The notes: generated by a model not told the origin, from the sequence alone. Positions 28,068 to 38,226 are shown, numbered from the stretch's first letter. The stretch: DNA of 64,000 bases from Romboutsia lituseburensis (GCF_024723825.1 NZ_JANQBQ010000001.1:1488001-1552000); one strand, 5' to 3'. Numbers and translations are program-made.

Positions 28068-28751
28068 TTATACATTTGTATTTTCTAAACAGTCTAATTT
28101 TCCATCTATTATAGATATCACTCTGTCTGCTTTTTGAGCTATGCTTTGATTGTGTGTAATCATAATTAATGTTTGATTATATTTTTTTATAGAAGCTTTA
28201 AGTAAGTTCATTACTTCTTCTGTTGTTTTTGTATCTAGGTTACCTGTTGGTTCATCAGCAAGTATTATACTTGGCTTTGCTGATAATGCGCGAGCTATAG
28301 CTACCCTTTGTTGTTGTCCTCCTGATAATTGACTTGGTAAATGTGTTTTTCTATCCCCTATTCCCAACAAATTCATAAGATCATCTATATAATCTTCATC
28401 TACTTTTTGATTATCTAATTTTAATGGTAACTCAACATTTTCTTTGACATTAAGTACAGGTATTAAATTATATTGTTGAAATACAAAACCTACTTTTTGT
28501 CTTCTATATCTTGCTAGTTCTTTATCACTTAAACAACAAATGTCTTTTCCATCTACTTTTATCGTTCCATTACTTGGGCGCTCTAGACCACCTACTAAAT
28601 GCAGGAATGTACTTTTACCACTTCCACTTGGACCTACAATTGCTACAAATTCACCTTTATTTATTTTTAAGTTTGCATCTTTTAATGCATGTACTGCTGT
28701 TTCTTTTTTTCCATATATTTTCCCTAAATTTATTGTTTCAAGTATTACCAT
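28068..28751 (-). CDS. ABC transporter ATPase, MacB/LolD-like
   Basis: It has Walker [13 protein letters not shown]-loop [10 protein letters not shown], signature [15 protein letters not shown] and Walker [13 protein letters not shown], with the DLDTKT-type spacing of the LolD/MacB/BceA class. Length is about 227 residues. A GTG at 28760 lies inside the AGGGTG ribosome-binding site, so the ATG at 28751 is preferred. It follows the permease with only about ten bases between stop and start and is its energy subunit. Confidence 0.9.
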   Translation of the reverse strand: MVILETINLGKIYGKKETAVHALKDANLKINKGEFVAIVGPSGSGKSTFLHLVGGLERPSNGTIKVDGKDICCLSDKELARYRRQKVGFVFQQYNLIPVLNVKENVELPLKLDNQKVDEDYIDDLMNLLGIGDRKTHLPSQLSGGQQQRVAIARALSAKPSIILADEPTGNLDTKTTEEVMNLLKASIKKYNQTLIMITHNQSIAQKADRVISIIDGKLDCLENTNV

Positions 28752-28761
28752 AATATTCACC

Positions 28762-31332
28762 CTATTCCACTATATTTATAGATTCTACTATATTACTTTC
28801 TTTTATTTTTCTTGCTGGTATGTATGTTGCAAATAGTCCTATTAGTATGTTTGTTACCACTATTAATATGTAATCTTTGTATGCTATAGCAAATTCTATT
28901 CCATATGTTTCAAATCCATATGTTTTATACATTCTAAGTTGTAATAAAATACCCCCAACTATAACTACTATACTTGAAAATACACCATATAATAAACCTT
29001 CAAACACTATCATAAACTTAAATTTATCTTCACTTATCCCTACAGCCCTTAACATACCAAATTCACTGGTTCTAGATGTTAAGTTGTAACTCACATTGTT
29101 TATTATATTAAATATACTTATCATAAATATTATACTTATTTTTCCATACTCATAAATTAATTCTTTTTGGGTCATCTTTTCATTATCCTGCTTTTCTTTT
29201 ACTAAATCTGTAGTAGTGGTTCCTGGCACTTGGCTACCTATCTTACCTAGTTTTTTATTTATAACATTATGATTTTCACCATTTTCCATATTTGCATAAA
29301 CTAAATCATAATTATTAATATTTGTTATCTTCTTAAAGTCTGAATCATTTATAATCACATCAACTCCACTATCACCTGAATATACATTGTTATCAGCAAA
29401 AGGATAATCAACAATGGCCCCTACTTTAAACTCATATTCTTCATATTCATAGTTACCTCTACCCTTCCAATATTCGTCAGTGTCTATTTTTCCTTTTGGA
29501 TATTTAACTTTTACAGTATCTCCTACTTTTATATCAACTATTGGTTTCCCATAAGTATGATCTCCAACGTCTTTATATCCTTCAAATACTTCATATGTAT
29601 GTGGTATATATACTACTGCTAAGTTTTCTTTTTTTATTTTTTCTATATCTAGCTCTCCACTTACTGTATATTTATTTAATGATTTTAGCATTTCATCATT
29701 GTAACCCTTTAACTTTTGCTTTATTAAATAATCTCCTGTGCTTTTATCATCTATAAGTAAACCGTTTAAAACATCGCCATAATAACCACCTTTTTTTAGA
29801 CAATCAAAAAATTGTTTATCTAAAATTTTTTCTTTATCTATTTGCATTCTAGTGTTTAAGATCTTAGCAGTTTTAACTTCACTGATGCCATCTATATTTT
29901 TTATTTCATTTATTTGTTTATCAACCAAACCATTTTGTTCATCCATTGCACCACTAACATTTAATATAAAGTCACCATTCATAAACGTTTCTTTGTTTAT
30001 TGATGCATTCATTTGTGTACTTCTTGAAAATGCATAATTAGTTTTTATAATCATAATTCCACCTAAGCTCATAGATAAAATAATAAGTATAAATGATTTT
30101 TTATCTCTAAATATATTTCTAAAAGATATTGCTTTAGTAATTGATATATTCTTGCTTAATTTTGACAATACTAAATTATTATTTTTTGATTTTTTTTCTA
30201 ATCCAAAATTCTTTCTTATAGCTTCTATAGGTGCTATTTTTTTTATTTTAATATAAGTTAATATACTTATTAATAATATTACTAACAAAGTACATGCTAT
30301 TGATAATAAAATTATAGAACTAGGTACAACAAATGGGGTTTGGCTTATTTTTCCTTCAAATTGTATATTTCCTACTAATGTATTAAATATCTGTGCTCCA
30401 CCCATACCTATAAATATACCAATAGGCATAGCTATTACACTTAATATTAAAAGTTCACTAAACATTAACTGAAATATTTTTATACTAGTAGAGCCAAGTG
30501 CTCTTAATACTCCATATTCTCTTATTCTTTGATATACAGATACTGAATAAATACTGTATATTACAAGACCCGCAAATAAGCTCAATACAATTGCCATTTT
30601 TTTGCTTGCCTCATCCACTGACCCATTTTTTTGTATAGACTCTACAAGCATTTTATTTATATTTACTTGCTTTTCTTTATTTAATTTAGCCTTTTTTGTT
30701 ATATTATTTATATTTTTATTTATATCACTATTTTCACAGAACTCTACATATGTACTAAACTTATTAATATTATTTTCATCTAGTGCCAAAAACATCTCAC
30801 ATACTCCAATTTGTTTTTCTTTATATCTATCTTCGAGTATACCAACAACTTTAAATGTTTCAGGCTTTTCTTTTTGGTATAGCTTAAATGTTAATTCTTG
30901 GTTTAAATTAAGTTCTAACCCCATACTATTTAAAACCCATTCTTCAACTACAACTTCATTATTCCCTTTTGGAAATCTTCCTTTTTTAAGCTCTGAGTCA
31001 TTATTCAAATAATTTTCACTTGCATATTGTATATTTATTGGTAACTTCTGACCAATTTCTGTAGATGCATAATATGATGTAATACTAATATCTTTTATAT
31101 CCTTTCCTTGTTTTACAATTTCTAGTTGCTCTTTATCTATATCTTTAAATTTAACATGATGTGTTCCCAATTCTCTTTTCATTCTGTATACATCTGCCTG
31201 TTGAGCACTTCTAGATAGTGTCCCTACTCCTACTATAAGAGCTGTGCCCAGTACTATACTCAGTATTATTGCTAATGACCTTGCTTTATAACTTTTTATA
31301 TATTTCAATACAATACTTAAGTCATTTTTCAT
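28762..31332 (-). CDS. ABC transporter permease with two FtsX domains
   Basis: This is a large 856-residue permease. One membrane segment is near the N-terminus, with an extracytoplasmic MacB-like domain (residues 45-220), then three segments ending in the first FtsX domain (YQRIREYGVLRALGSTSIKIFQLMFSELLIL). A second copy follows, with its own extracytoplasmic domain and a terminal FtsX domain (TSRTSEFGMLRAVGISEDKFKFMIVFEGLLYG). It is fed by the ATPase downstream. Divergent transcription from a GHKL kinase/LytTR regulator suggests control by that pair; export of a lipid, peptide or antimicrobial is plausible but not shown. Confidence 0.88.
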   Translation of the reverse strand: MKNDLSIVLKYIKSYKARSLAIILSIVLGTALIVGVGTLSRSAQQADVYRMKRELGTHHVKFKDIDKEQLEIVKQGKDIKDISITSYYASTEIGQKLPINIQYASENYLNNDSELKKGRFPKGNNEVVVEEWVLNSMGLELNLNQELTFKLYQKEKPETFKVVGILEDRYKEKQIGVCEMFLALDENNINKFSTYVEFCENSDINKNINNITKKAKLNKEKQVNINKMLVESIQKNGSVDEASKKMAIVLSLFAGLVIYSIYSVSVYQRIREYGVLRALGSTSIKIFQLMFSELLILSVIAMPIGIFIGMGGAQIFNTLVGNIQFEGKISQTPFVVPSSIILLSIACTLLVILLISILTYIKIKKIAPIEAIRKNFGLEKKSKNNNLVLSKLSKNISITKAISFRNIFRDKKSFILIILSMSLGGIMIIKTNYAFSRSTQMNASINKETFMNGDFILNVSGAMDEQNGLVDKQINEIKNIDGISEVKTAKILNTRMQIDKEKILDKQFFDCLKKGGYYGDVLNGLLIDDKSTGDYLIKQKLKGYNDEMLKSLNKYTVSGELDIEKIKKENLAVVYIPHTYEVFEGYKDVGDHTYGKPIVDIKVGDTVKVKYPKGKIDTDEYWKGRGNYEYEEYEFKVGAIVDYPFADNNVYSGDSGVDVIINDSDFKKITNINNYDLVYANMENGENHNVINKKLGKIGSQVPGTTTTDLVKEKQDNEKMTQKELIYEYGKISIIFMISIFNIINNVSYNLTSRTSEFGMLRAVGISEDKFKFMIVFEGLLYGVFSSIVVIVGGILLQLRMYKTYGFETYGIEFAIAYKDYILIVVTNILIGLFATYIPARKIKESNIVESINIVE

Positions 31333-31414
31333 ATTCCCACTTCCTTCCTTTGAATAACTTAATTATATATTCATTTAAAAAATGTATCAAATTGCACTTT
31401 TTCAAGTTTTTAAT

Positions 31415-31468
31415 GCTTATTTGCATAAATTTATAACTTAAATTTCACATTTTTATAGCTTATTTGCA
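31415..31468. promoter_or_regulatory. Direct repeats between the ABC operon and the kinase gene
   Basis: GCTTATTTGCA occurs at 31415-31425 and again at 31458-31468, 43 bases apart, about four helical turns. Both copies are preceded by CACTTTTT-like sequences. The region lies between divergent promoters and is a candidate binding site for the LytTR regulator encoded next door. Confidence 0.45.
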
Positions 31469-31479
31469 AATTTCCACTT

Positions 31480-31508
31480 TTTACATATTTTTTTATAAAT
31501 GTTATAAT
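31480..31508 (+). promoter_or_regulatory. Promoter of the kinase/regulator genes
   Basis: TTTACA and TATAAT are exactly 17 bases apart, about 30 bases before the kinase ATG. Confidence 0.65.
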
Positions 31509-31537
31509 CGGTGTATAAAATCAGTTAGGGGTGAATT

Positions 31538-32473
31538 ATGGAAAGTATTATTGTATTTCCTATATATATTCTGATTATATTTATAGGACTTAATTTTTAT
31601 CTTGATAAATTTATGTTTTACAAGAAACTATCACTTTCAAAAAAAGGTCTCATAACAATATTTTTATCTATTGGATTAGCATTACTTATAAGAAGTTTTT
31701 TAGTTTTTTGCCTAATTAAACTTAATTCTAATTTATTATTTATTGGGCTATTTAAAATATTTTTATCTTTTTTATTTGGATTTATTTGTTTTTATATAGG
31801 ATATAAGTTTATTAGGTTAATAGATAATAATGATTGTAATAAAACTAAAATTAAAAATCAAAACAGTAAAATTGAACATAAGGATAATATAATAGGTAAG
31901 CTTAGAAGTCAAAAACATGACTATTTAAAACATTTACAAGTTGTGTATTCTTTACTTAACAATGGATTTAATGATGATGCTAAAAGCTATATAACTAATA
32001 TATCAAATAGCTTTAGATCTAAAAATTCTAGATATGGTAAAGTTTCTTACTTAGATGCAATTGCATCTTTAAAGTATGAAGAATGTCTTCTAAAAAATAT
32101 TGCTTTTGATGTTTATATACAAGATTTCATAGATAACTTAATTATTGAGCCTAACGAAATGAGTTCTGTATTATTAAATATAATAGATAATGCTATTGAT
32201 TCATTATCTACTCTTAATAAAGATAATAAGTATATAAAGCTATTTGTTTATGAAGATGAATTTCAATACGTTATATCTATAAAAAATAATGGACCTAAGA
32301 TATATAATACTGAAGATATATTTAATGAAGGTTTTTCTACTAAAGACGGTGAAAATAGGGGTTACGGTCTTTATCTAGTTAAAAATATATTAGATAAATA
32401 TGGATATCATATATTTGCAAGTAGTGATGAGTTTATAACTGAGTTTACGATTTTAATACCTAAGTATTGTTAA
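31538..32473 (+). CDS. GHKL-type sensor histidine kinase
   Basis: About 95 N-terminal residues form three membrane segments with little outside them, followed by a coiled-coil and the phosphoacceptor region RSQKHDYLKHLQVVYSLLNNG. The C-terminal ATPase has an N-box NIIDNAIDSL and a glycine-rich GENRGYGLYLVKNILDKYG. This is the AgrC/NatK type of kinase that pairs with LytTR regulators, and such a regulator follows 63 bases later. The input signal is unknown; with so little sensor domain it may sense a membrane event or the adjacent ABC transporter. Confidence 0.88.
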   Translation: MESIIVFPIYILIIFIGLNFYLDKFMFYKKLSLSKKGLITIFLSIGLALLIRSFLVFCLIKLNSNLLFIGLFKIFLSFLFGFICFYIGYKFIRLIDNNDCNKTKIKNQNSKIEHKDNIIGKLRSQKHDYLKHLQVVYSLLNNGFNDDAKSYITNISNSFRSKNSRYGKVSYLDAIASLKYEECLLKNIAFDVYIQDFIDNLIIEPNEMSSVLLNIIDNAIDSLSTLNKDNKYIKLFVYEDEFQYVISIKNNGPKIYNTEDIFNEGFSTKDGENRGYGLYLVKNILDKYGYHIFASSDEFITEFTILIPKYC

Positions 32474-32536
32474 TAAACTATCCCAGGTAAATAAATCCGA
32501 CGTGGGGTAATATAATTTTATGGGGAGAAAATATTT

Positions 32537-32971
32537 ATGATAAAAGTTTTAATTTGTGATGATGATAAAGCCGTAAGAGATGATATAGAAAAAACTATTA
32601 AAGATTGTGGCTTTGTTGACTATGTAAAAAAAGTTAATAATGGTTTAGAAGCTATTGAATTTATTAAAAATGATAAAATCGATTTATTGATTATAGATAT
32701 TGACATGCCATATAAAAATGGAATTGAATGCGCTAAAGAAATTAGTTGTATTGATAAGGATGTCCATATTATTTTTGTAACTGGATTTGCAGATTATAGT
32801 TTGGAAAGCTTTAAAGTTCATCCTGTAGATTTTATTGTTAAGCCTTTTACTAAAGAGAAAATTTTAGATTCTTTAAATATTGCTATTGATCATATTAATT
32901 CTCATAAATTAGCTAAAAAAAATTTTATTGAAGATACGTTATTTATAAAGTTAGAAAACAAGTTCATATGA
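32537..32971 (+). CDS. Response regulator receiver domain (N-terminal part of a split LytTR regulator)
   Basis: The receiver fold is complete: acidic pocket CDDDKAV, phosphoacceptor aspartate in LLIIDIDMPYKNGIE, switch threonine in FVTGFA and lysine in KPFTKE. After the linker it reads DTLFIKLENKFI and then stops at TGA. In intact LytTR regulators this last segment is already the first strand of the DNA-binding domain, so the stop falls inside that domain. The rest continues in the -1 frame in the next entry. Either one base was lost near 32932-32971, or the protein is truly made as two chains. Confidence 0.85.
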   Translation: MIKVLICDDDKAVRDDIEKTIKDCGFVDYVKKVNNGLEAIEFIKNDKIDLLIIDIDMPYKNGIECAKEISCIDKDVHIIFVTGFADYSLESFKVHPVDFIVKPFTKEKILDSLNIAIDHINSHKLAKKNFIEDTLFIKLENKFI

Positions 32972-33270
32972 TTAATTTTGATGATATAGTTATGTTTGAA
33001 AAAAATTCTAGAGCTGTTAATTTGTACACCAGAGATCATGATGTTATTAAATTTTATGAAAACTTTGAAGACCTGGAAAAAAGACTTCCACCTAATTTTT
33101 TCGGAAGTCATAAAAGCTATATTGTAAATTTAAAGCTTATACATAAAGTTATTCCTATTAGCAAATCGTCTTTAGAGATTAAATTTATTAATTTTCAAGA
33201 AAGTGCTACACTTAGTAAGTCATTAGAAAAAGATTTTCTTTATAGATTCTATAGAACTAAAAGGTTTTAA
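32968..33270 (+). CDS. LytTR DNA-binding domain (C-terminal part of the split regulator)
   Basis: This 100-residue frame opens with ATG that overlaps the TGA stop of the receiver gene (ATGA). It continues the LytTR domain: INFDDIVMFEKNSRAVNLYTRD, FYENFEDLEKRLPPNFFGSHKSYIVNLKLIHKVI, ending LYRFYRTKRF. It lacks its first beta strand, which is in the upstream frame. There is no ribosome-binding site that clearly stands alone, so coupling through ATGA or a frameshift in one gene is likely. Confidence 0.75.
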   Translation: MINFDDIVMFEKNSRAVNLYTRDHDVIKFYENFEDLEKRLPPNFFGSHKSYIVNLKLIHKVIPISKSSLEIKFINFQESATLSKSLEKDFLYRFYRTKRF

Positions 33271-33337
33271 AATTTAGTTTACTTAAGCTACTATGTATAA
33301 AGCTATGCTACATGTGATAAATACATTTTTATTGATA

Positions 33338-33385
33338 AAAAGGTCACGATAAAGTGAATTATTTTTCACTTTATCGTGACCTTTT
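33338..33385. terminator. Strong bidirectional terminator between the LytTR gene and polC
   Basis: Two perfect 21-base arms, beginning AAAAGGTCACGATAAAGTGA, surround a 6-base loop. The plus-strand regulator and minus-strand polC converge here. Confidence 0.93.
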
Positions 33386-33396
33386 ATATTTATTAA

Positions 33397-36300
33397 TTAA
33401 AGTAATGATAGTTGATTTTCATCACTCATATTCTCAAGTGATCCATGAATCGTTAGAGTTTCTACAACTGTTTTAGATATCTTAGTTCTCTTTCTTAATT
33501 CTTCTTTAGAAATAAACTCTCCATTTTCTCTTTCTTTTTGGATATTGATTGCAGCATTTTCTCCTACCCCTTGTAGTGCTATCATTGGAGGTAAAAGTAG
33601 TTTTTCTCCTGCAACTTGGAATTTTGTAGCATCTGATTTGTATATATCAACTGGAAGTATTTTTATATTTCTTGCATACATCTCTAAAGCTACTTCAAGT
33701 ACTGTTAACATATTTTTTTCTTTAGCCGTTGCATCATTTCCAAGTGCTTCTATTTCTTGTATTTTAGATTTTATAGCAGGTAGACCTTTTACTATTAAAT
33801 CAGCATCAAAATCCTCCGCTTTAGTTGTAAAGTATGTTGCGTAAAATGCTTCTGGATAATGAACTTTACAGTATGCTAGTCTAAACGACATCATAACATA
33901 AGCTACGGCATGGGCTTTAGGGAACATGTACTTTATCTTTTGACATGAACCTATATACCATTCTGGAACATCATTTTCATGCATTTCTTCTATATGTTCT
34001 GGTTTTAAACCTCTACCTTTTCTTACATTTTCCATTATAGTGAAGGCATTTTTAGGCTTTAGTCCTTTGAATATAAGGTAGTTCATTATATCATCACGTG
34101 TTGATATAACATCATCTATTCCAACTACTTCAGCAACAACTAAATCTTGGGCATTATTTAACCAAACATCGGTACCATGAGATAGTCCAGATATTCTAAC
34201 TAAAGCTGCAAATGTTGTAGGTTTTGTATCAAGTAACATTTGTCTAACGAATTTAGTTCCAAACTCTGGTATAGCAAGTGATCCTATCGGGCAATTTATA
34301 TCTTCTGGTGTTACACCTAATGCATCTGTTGATGTAAACAGCGACATTGTTTCTGGGTCATCTAATGGAATATCTGTTGCTATTATTCCGGTTAAATCCT
34401 CTAACATCCTTATCATGGTCGGAGCATCGTGCCCTAGTATATCAAGTTTTAGTATACGTCCACTTATTGAGTGGTAATCAAAGTGTGTTGTTATAACTCC
34501 ACAACTAGTATCATTTGCAGGATACTGTATTGGTGTAAAGTCATATACATCTTTATAATGAGGAACAACCATAACTCCTCCTGGATGCTGTCCTGATGTT
34601 CTTTTAACTCCCGTACATCCATTTGAAAGTCTAAGTACCTCTGCACTTGGAACGTGTATATTATTTTCTTCTACATATTTTCTTGCATATCCAAATGCTG
34701 TTTTTTCAGCAACTGTACCTATTGTTCCAGCTCTATAAACATATCCTTCCCCGAATAAATCTTCTGTGTATTTGTGTATTACTGGTTGGTAATCACCAGA
34801 GAAGTTAAGGTCTATATCGGGTTCTTTATCTCCTTCAAATCCTAGGAAAACTTCAAATGGTATATCATGTCCATCTTTTTTTAGAGGTTTCCCACATTTA
34901 GGACAGTCCTTATCTGGTAAATCTACTCCAGAACCATACTCACCTATCTCAAAGAAATATGAGTATTTACAGTTTTCATCCTCACAAATATAATGAGCTG
35001 GAAGTGGATTAACTTCTGTTATATCACTCATCGTTGCTGCAAATGATGAACCAACTGAACCTCTAGAACCAACTAAGTATCCATCTCTTAAAGACTTCGT
35101 AACTAGTTTTTGAGATATAATATACATTACGGCATATCCGTTACCTATGATTGAATTTAATTCTCTTTCTAGCCTTTTTTCAACAACTTCAGGAATAGGA
35201 TCTCCATATATTCTTTTTGCCTTTGCATAACACATTTCTCTAAGCTCAACATCTGACCCTTCTATTTCTGGTGGAAATGTTCCATCAGGTATAGGCTTTA
35301 TGTCTTCTACCATGTCAGCAATTTTATTAGTATTTGATATTACTATTTCATAAGCTGTTTCAGCTCCTAAATACATAAATTCATCCATCATTTCATTTGT
35401 CGTTCTAAAATGAAGATAAGTTTCTTCATCATCAACTTTAAATCCTTGTGAATATTTAAGTATTTTTCTAAGTACTGCTTCATGCTTATCTAAAAAATGA
35501 ACATCTCCTGTTGCTACTGGTATCTTTTTAAACTTCTTGGCCACTTCTACCATTTTACGATTTAGCTCTCTTAGTTCGTCTTCATCCTCAACTTCACCTT
35601 TATCAAGCATAAATCTATTATTATCTATTGGCATTACTTCTATATAATCATATAAATCTATTATTTTAGCCATTTCTTCATCACTTACATTCTTTTTAAC
35701 TGCTCTAAACACTTGCCCTGCTTCACAAGCTGAACCTATTAGTATTCCTTCTCTATGCTCTTCTAAAAAGCTTCTAAGGATTCTAGGTGCTCTATAAAAA
35801 TGATTAACATGAGCATCTGATACTATCTTATATAGATTTTTAAGACCAGTATAATTTTGAGCAATTAATGTTATATGATTTGTTCCAAGCTTAGTATAAT
35901 CAATTTTACCTAAAACTTCATTTACCTCTTCTAATGTATTAGCTCCTTTTTTAACCAACATATCTAAAAATTTTATAAATATAAGTGCAGTAGCTTGAGC
36001 ATCATCTACAGCTCTATGGTGATTTAAAAGTGGAACACCTAAAGCTTTTGCTACAACATTTAATCTGTGTCTTTTTAAATCAGGAAGTAGTACTCTTGCT
36101 AGGGTTAATGTATCTACACTTTTGTTTGTAAATTCTAAGTTTTGTTGTTTGCATTTCTCTTTTATAAAACTCATATCAAAGTCTGCATTATGGGCAACTA
36201 GTACACTATCTCCTATAAACTCTAAAAATTGAGGTAAAACTTCTTCTATAGTTGGCTTGTCCTTTACCATGTCATTAGTTATACCTGTTAATTCTTGAAT

Positions 36301-37698
36301 CTTATATGATATGTCTCTTTGAGGATTTATAAGTTCGCTAAATTTATCAACAACTTTAAAGTCTTCTATTTTAACAGCTCCGATTTCTGTTATTTTATCA
36401 TTTGTATTTGAAAAACCAGTTGTTTCTATATCAAATACTATAAAACTTTGTGAAAGTGGCTTTTCATTTGCATCCTCTATAATTTCAGCAGAATCCTCTA
36501 CTAAGTAGCCTTCAACCCCATATAATACTTTTATATTATTTGCTTTTCCTGCTCCCATAGCCTCTGGGAATGCTTGAACTACACCATGGTCAGTTATTGC
36601 AATTGCTTTATGTCCCCATTTAGCCGCTCTTTCTACTAATTTTTTTGTAGGGCATATGGCATCCATTGAAGACATTTGAGTATGAGCATGAAGCTCTACT
36701 CTTTTTTCATCTGATGTATCTTGTCTTTCTACTTTAACTTCTTCTCTTATACCACTTATAGTCATTGTAAGTTCTCTTTGATAAGTATCATATATTACAT
36801 CACCTTTAATTTTTAAATATGATCCTTTTTTAACATGATCAAGAACACTATCTTTATTCATGTCATTTAAGAAAAGCTTACAACTTATTGAACTCGTATA
36901 ATCCGTTACAGAAGCTATCATTAATATTTTACCGTTTCTAAGTTCTTTAGCTTCAATGTCAAATACTTCTCCCATTATACAAACAGTTCCTGATGTAGTG
37001 CTCAATGAATTTATTTTTTCAAGCATTGCATTTACATTTTCACCGTATATTAATTCTTCTTCTTCCTCTTCATCTTTTATAACGTACGCTGCTTCTTCAT
37101 CCTCTGTATCTTCTTGTTTCGAACTTATTTCTAGTTCTTTAATTCTATCTTCTACTATTTTTTCCGACTTTCTAATTATTTTCTCTATATTAACTTCTTC
37201 ATCTACAGCTCTTTCTATTTCAATATTTATATCCATACCTAATTCTTCACTTAACACTGTTTTTAAAACATGTATTAAATTTTGTTTCATAAGTCTTTCA
37301 TAAAATAGTCCTTTTGGAAGTTTTATTTTTAATAAATCATCTATGCATAAATATTCAACTTGTTTATACCATCCTGCAATAGACGGACATAACTGTTTAA
37401 GTATATATATAACATTTGTCCAATATACTTTTAATATATCTTTATTTTTTTTCCTATCTAAGCCAGTGTATCTTATTTTTATCTTTATATCTCTAAAGTA
37501 ATCTAATCTTTCTTTTAACTCATATCTAAATATATCTAACAATTCGTACGATACTATACTTTTTGATATTAAATAAAAATATACGATTTTATCTTCCTTA
37601 AAATAAGTTACTTTACTTATATATACTTCCTTTAACTGTTTTGAAAGTACGTTATTATTTATTTCTAGTTTATCAAGATATTCTTTTATACTTTCCAT
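33397..37698 (-). CDS. polC: DNA polymerase III alpha subunit PolC
   Basis: It is the Gram-positive replicative polymerase with built-in proofreading, 1433 residues, full length. Order: N-terminal domain, OB fold (TTSGTVCIMGEVFDIEAKEL), PHP domain (ELHAHTQMSSMDAI, AITDHGVVQAFPEA), an inserted DnaQ-type exonuclease (FIVFDIETTGFS, VAHNADFDMSF, HHRAVDDAQATALIF), then the polymerase with zinc-finger cysteines (CEDENCKY, CPKCGK), the catalytic PDIDLNFSG, and helix-hairpin-helix repeats. The start has AAGGAAGGAGG. It lies between the accessory transporter block and the metallopeptidase. Confidence 0.98.
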   Translation of the reverse strand: MESIKEYLDKLEINNNVLSKQLKEVYISKVTYFKEDKIVYFYLISKSIVSYELLDIFRYELKERLDYFRDIKIKIRYTGLDRKKNKDILKVYWTNVIYILKQLCPSIAGWYKQVEYLCIDDLLKIKLPKGLFYERLMKQNLIHVLKTVLSEELGMDINIEIERAVDEEVNIEKIIRKSEKIVEDRIKELEISSKQEDTEDEEAAYVIKDEEEEEELIYGENVNAMLEKINSLSTTSGTVCIMGEVFDIEAKELRNGKILMIASVTDYTSSISCKLFLNDMNKDSVLDHVKKGSYLKIKGDVIYDTYQRELTMTISGIREEVKVERQDTSDEKRVELHAHTQMSSMDAICPTKKLVERAAKWGHKAIAITDHGVVQAFPEAMGAGKANNIKVLYGVEGYLVEDSAEIIEDANEKPLSQSFIVFDIETTGFSNTNDKITEIGAVKIEDFKVVDKFSELINPQRDISYKIQELTGITNDMVKDKPTIEEVLPQFLEFIGDSVLVAHNADFDMSFIKEKCKQQNLEFTNKSVDTLTLARVLLPDLKRHRLNVVAKALGVPLLNHHRAVDDAQATALIFIKFLDMLVKKGANTLEEVNEVLGKIDYTKLGTNHITLIAQNYTGLKNLYKIVSDAHVNHFYRAPRILRSFLEEHREGILIGSACEAGQVFRAVKKNVSDEEMAKIIDLYDYIEVMPIDNNRFMLDKGEVEDEDELRELNRKMVEVAKKFKKIPVATGDVHFLDKHEAVLRKILKYSQGFKVDDEETYLHFRTTNEMMDEFMYLGAETAYEIVISNTNKIADMVEDIKPIPDGTFPPEIEGSDVELREMCYAKAKRIYGDPIPEVVEKRLERELNSIIGNGYAVMYIISQKLVTKSLRDGYLVGSRGSVGSSFAATMSDITEVNPLPAHYICEDENCKYSYFFEIGEYGSGVDLPDKDCPKCGKPLKKDGHDIPFEVFLGFEGDKEPDIDLNFSGDYQPVIHKYTEDLFGEGYVYRAGTIGTVAEKTAFGYARKYVEENNIHVPSAEVLRLSNGCTGVKRTSGQHPGGVMVVPHYKDVYDFTPIQYPANDTSCGVITTHFDYHSISGRILKLDILGHDAPTMIRMLEDLTGIIATDIPLDDPETMSLFTSTDALGVTPEDINCPIGSLAIPEFGTKFVRQMLLDTKPTTFAALVRISGLSHGTDVWLNNAQDLVVAEVVGIDDVISTRDDIMNYLIFKGLKPKNAFTIMENVRKGRGLKPEHIEEMHENDVPEWYIGSCQKIKYMFPKAHAVAYVMMSFRLAYCKVHYPEAFYATYFTTKAEDFDADLIVKGLPAIKSKIQEIEALGNDATAKEKNMLTVLEVALEMYARNIKILPVDIYKSDATKFQVAGEKLLLPPMIALQGVGENAAINIQKERENGEFISKEELRKRTKISKTVVETLTIHGSLENMSDENQLSLL

Positions 37699-38226
37699 AA
37701 ATTCCTCCTTCCTTGGATTTTATACACTAAATATATCATTTAAAATCTACATAATTTTTTATTTTTTATTGTTCTATATTAAATTTTTTAAATTATTACA
37801 CGTAAAAAAGTCGCTTCGCTCCTGTCGCCAACGACTTCGTCCGTTGCTTAAAAATGTCATTTTTTACTTTCACAAAGGTGTTGACATTACTAAACTTCAT
37901 GACTTATCCACATGTTTTAAAGTATCATAAATTCCGTAAGCATAAAAAATTTCTTATTAATTTAATATTTCTATTTTTTATTCCATAGATATTTTTAAAT
38001 AATAAGAATGATAAATATTATATCATACATATATAGCCTAATTAATAAAATTTAATTTTAACCTATATATTATTTTTTTACCAATAATATTTTTAGTATT
38101 CAAATGAAAGTAATATATTTTCAATGCCCTTCTATATTTATTTTAATGTATTTTTAATTGGATTAGCTACAAATTACGTTTTTTTTAATAATATATTAAA
38201 AGACTATAATGTAAGGCGGTGTTAGC
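37699..38226. other. 528-bp gap upstream of polC
   Basis: It holds polC's promoter region, a GC-rich element bounded by 8-bp inverted ends (37802-37867), one DnaA-box-like TTATCCACA (37904-37912), and, near the right end, TATAAT (38205-38210) with an AAGGCGGTG ribosome-binding site for the metallopeptidase gene. No other gene was recognised. Confidence 0.55.
37802..37867. repeat. GC-rich 66-bp element with short inverted ends
   Basis: GTAAAAAA at the left end and TTTTTTAC at the right end enclose about 38 bases of unusually GC-rich sequence (around GTCGCTTCGCTCCTGTCGCC and AACGACTTCGTCCGTTGC) in an otherwise very AT-rich gap. Part of it can fold as CAACG/CGTTG. It looks like a dispersed repeat or a structured RNA, but I have only one clear copy in this window. 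Confidence 0.4.

Noticed and set aside
37904-37912. TTATCCACA, a perfect DnaA box, upstream of polC
   Set aside because: Only one copy; about one such match is expected by chance in a window of this size and base composition, and no origin genes are near.
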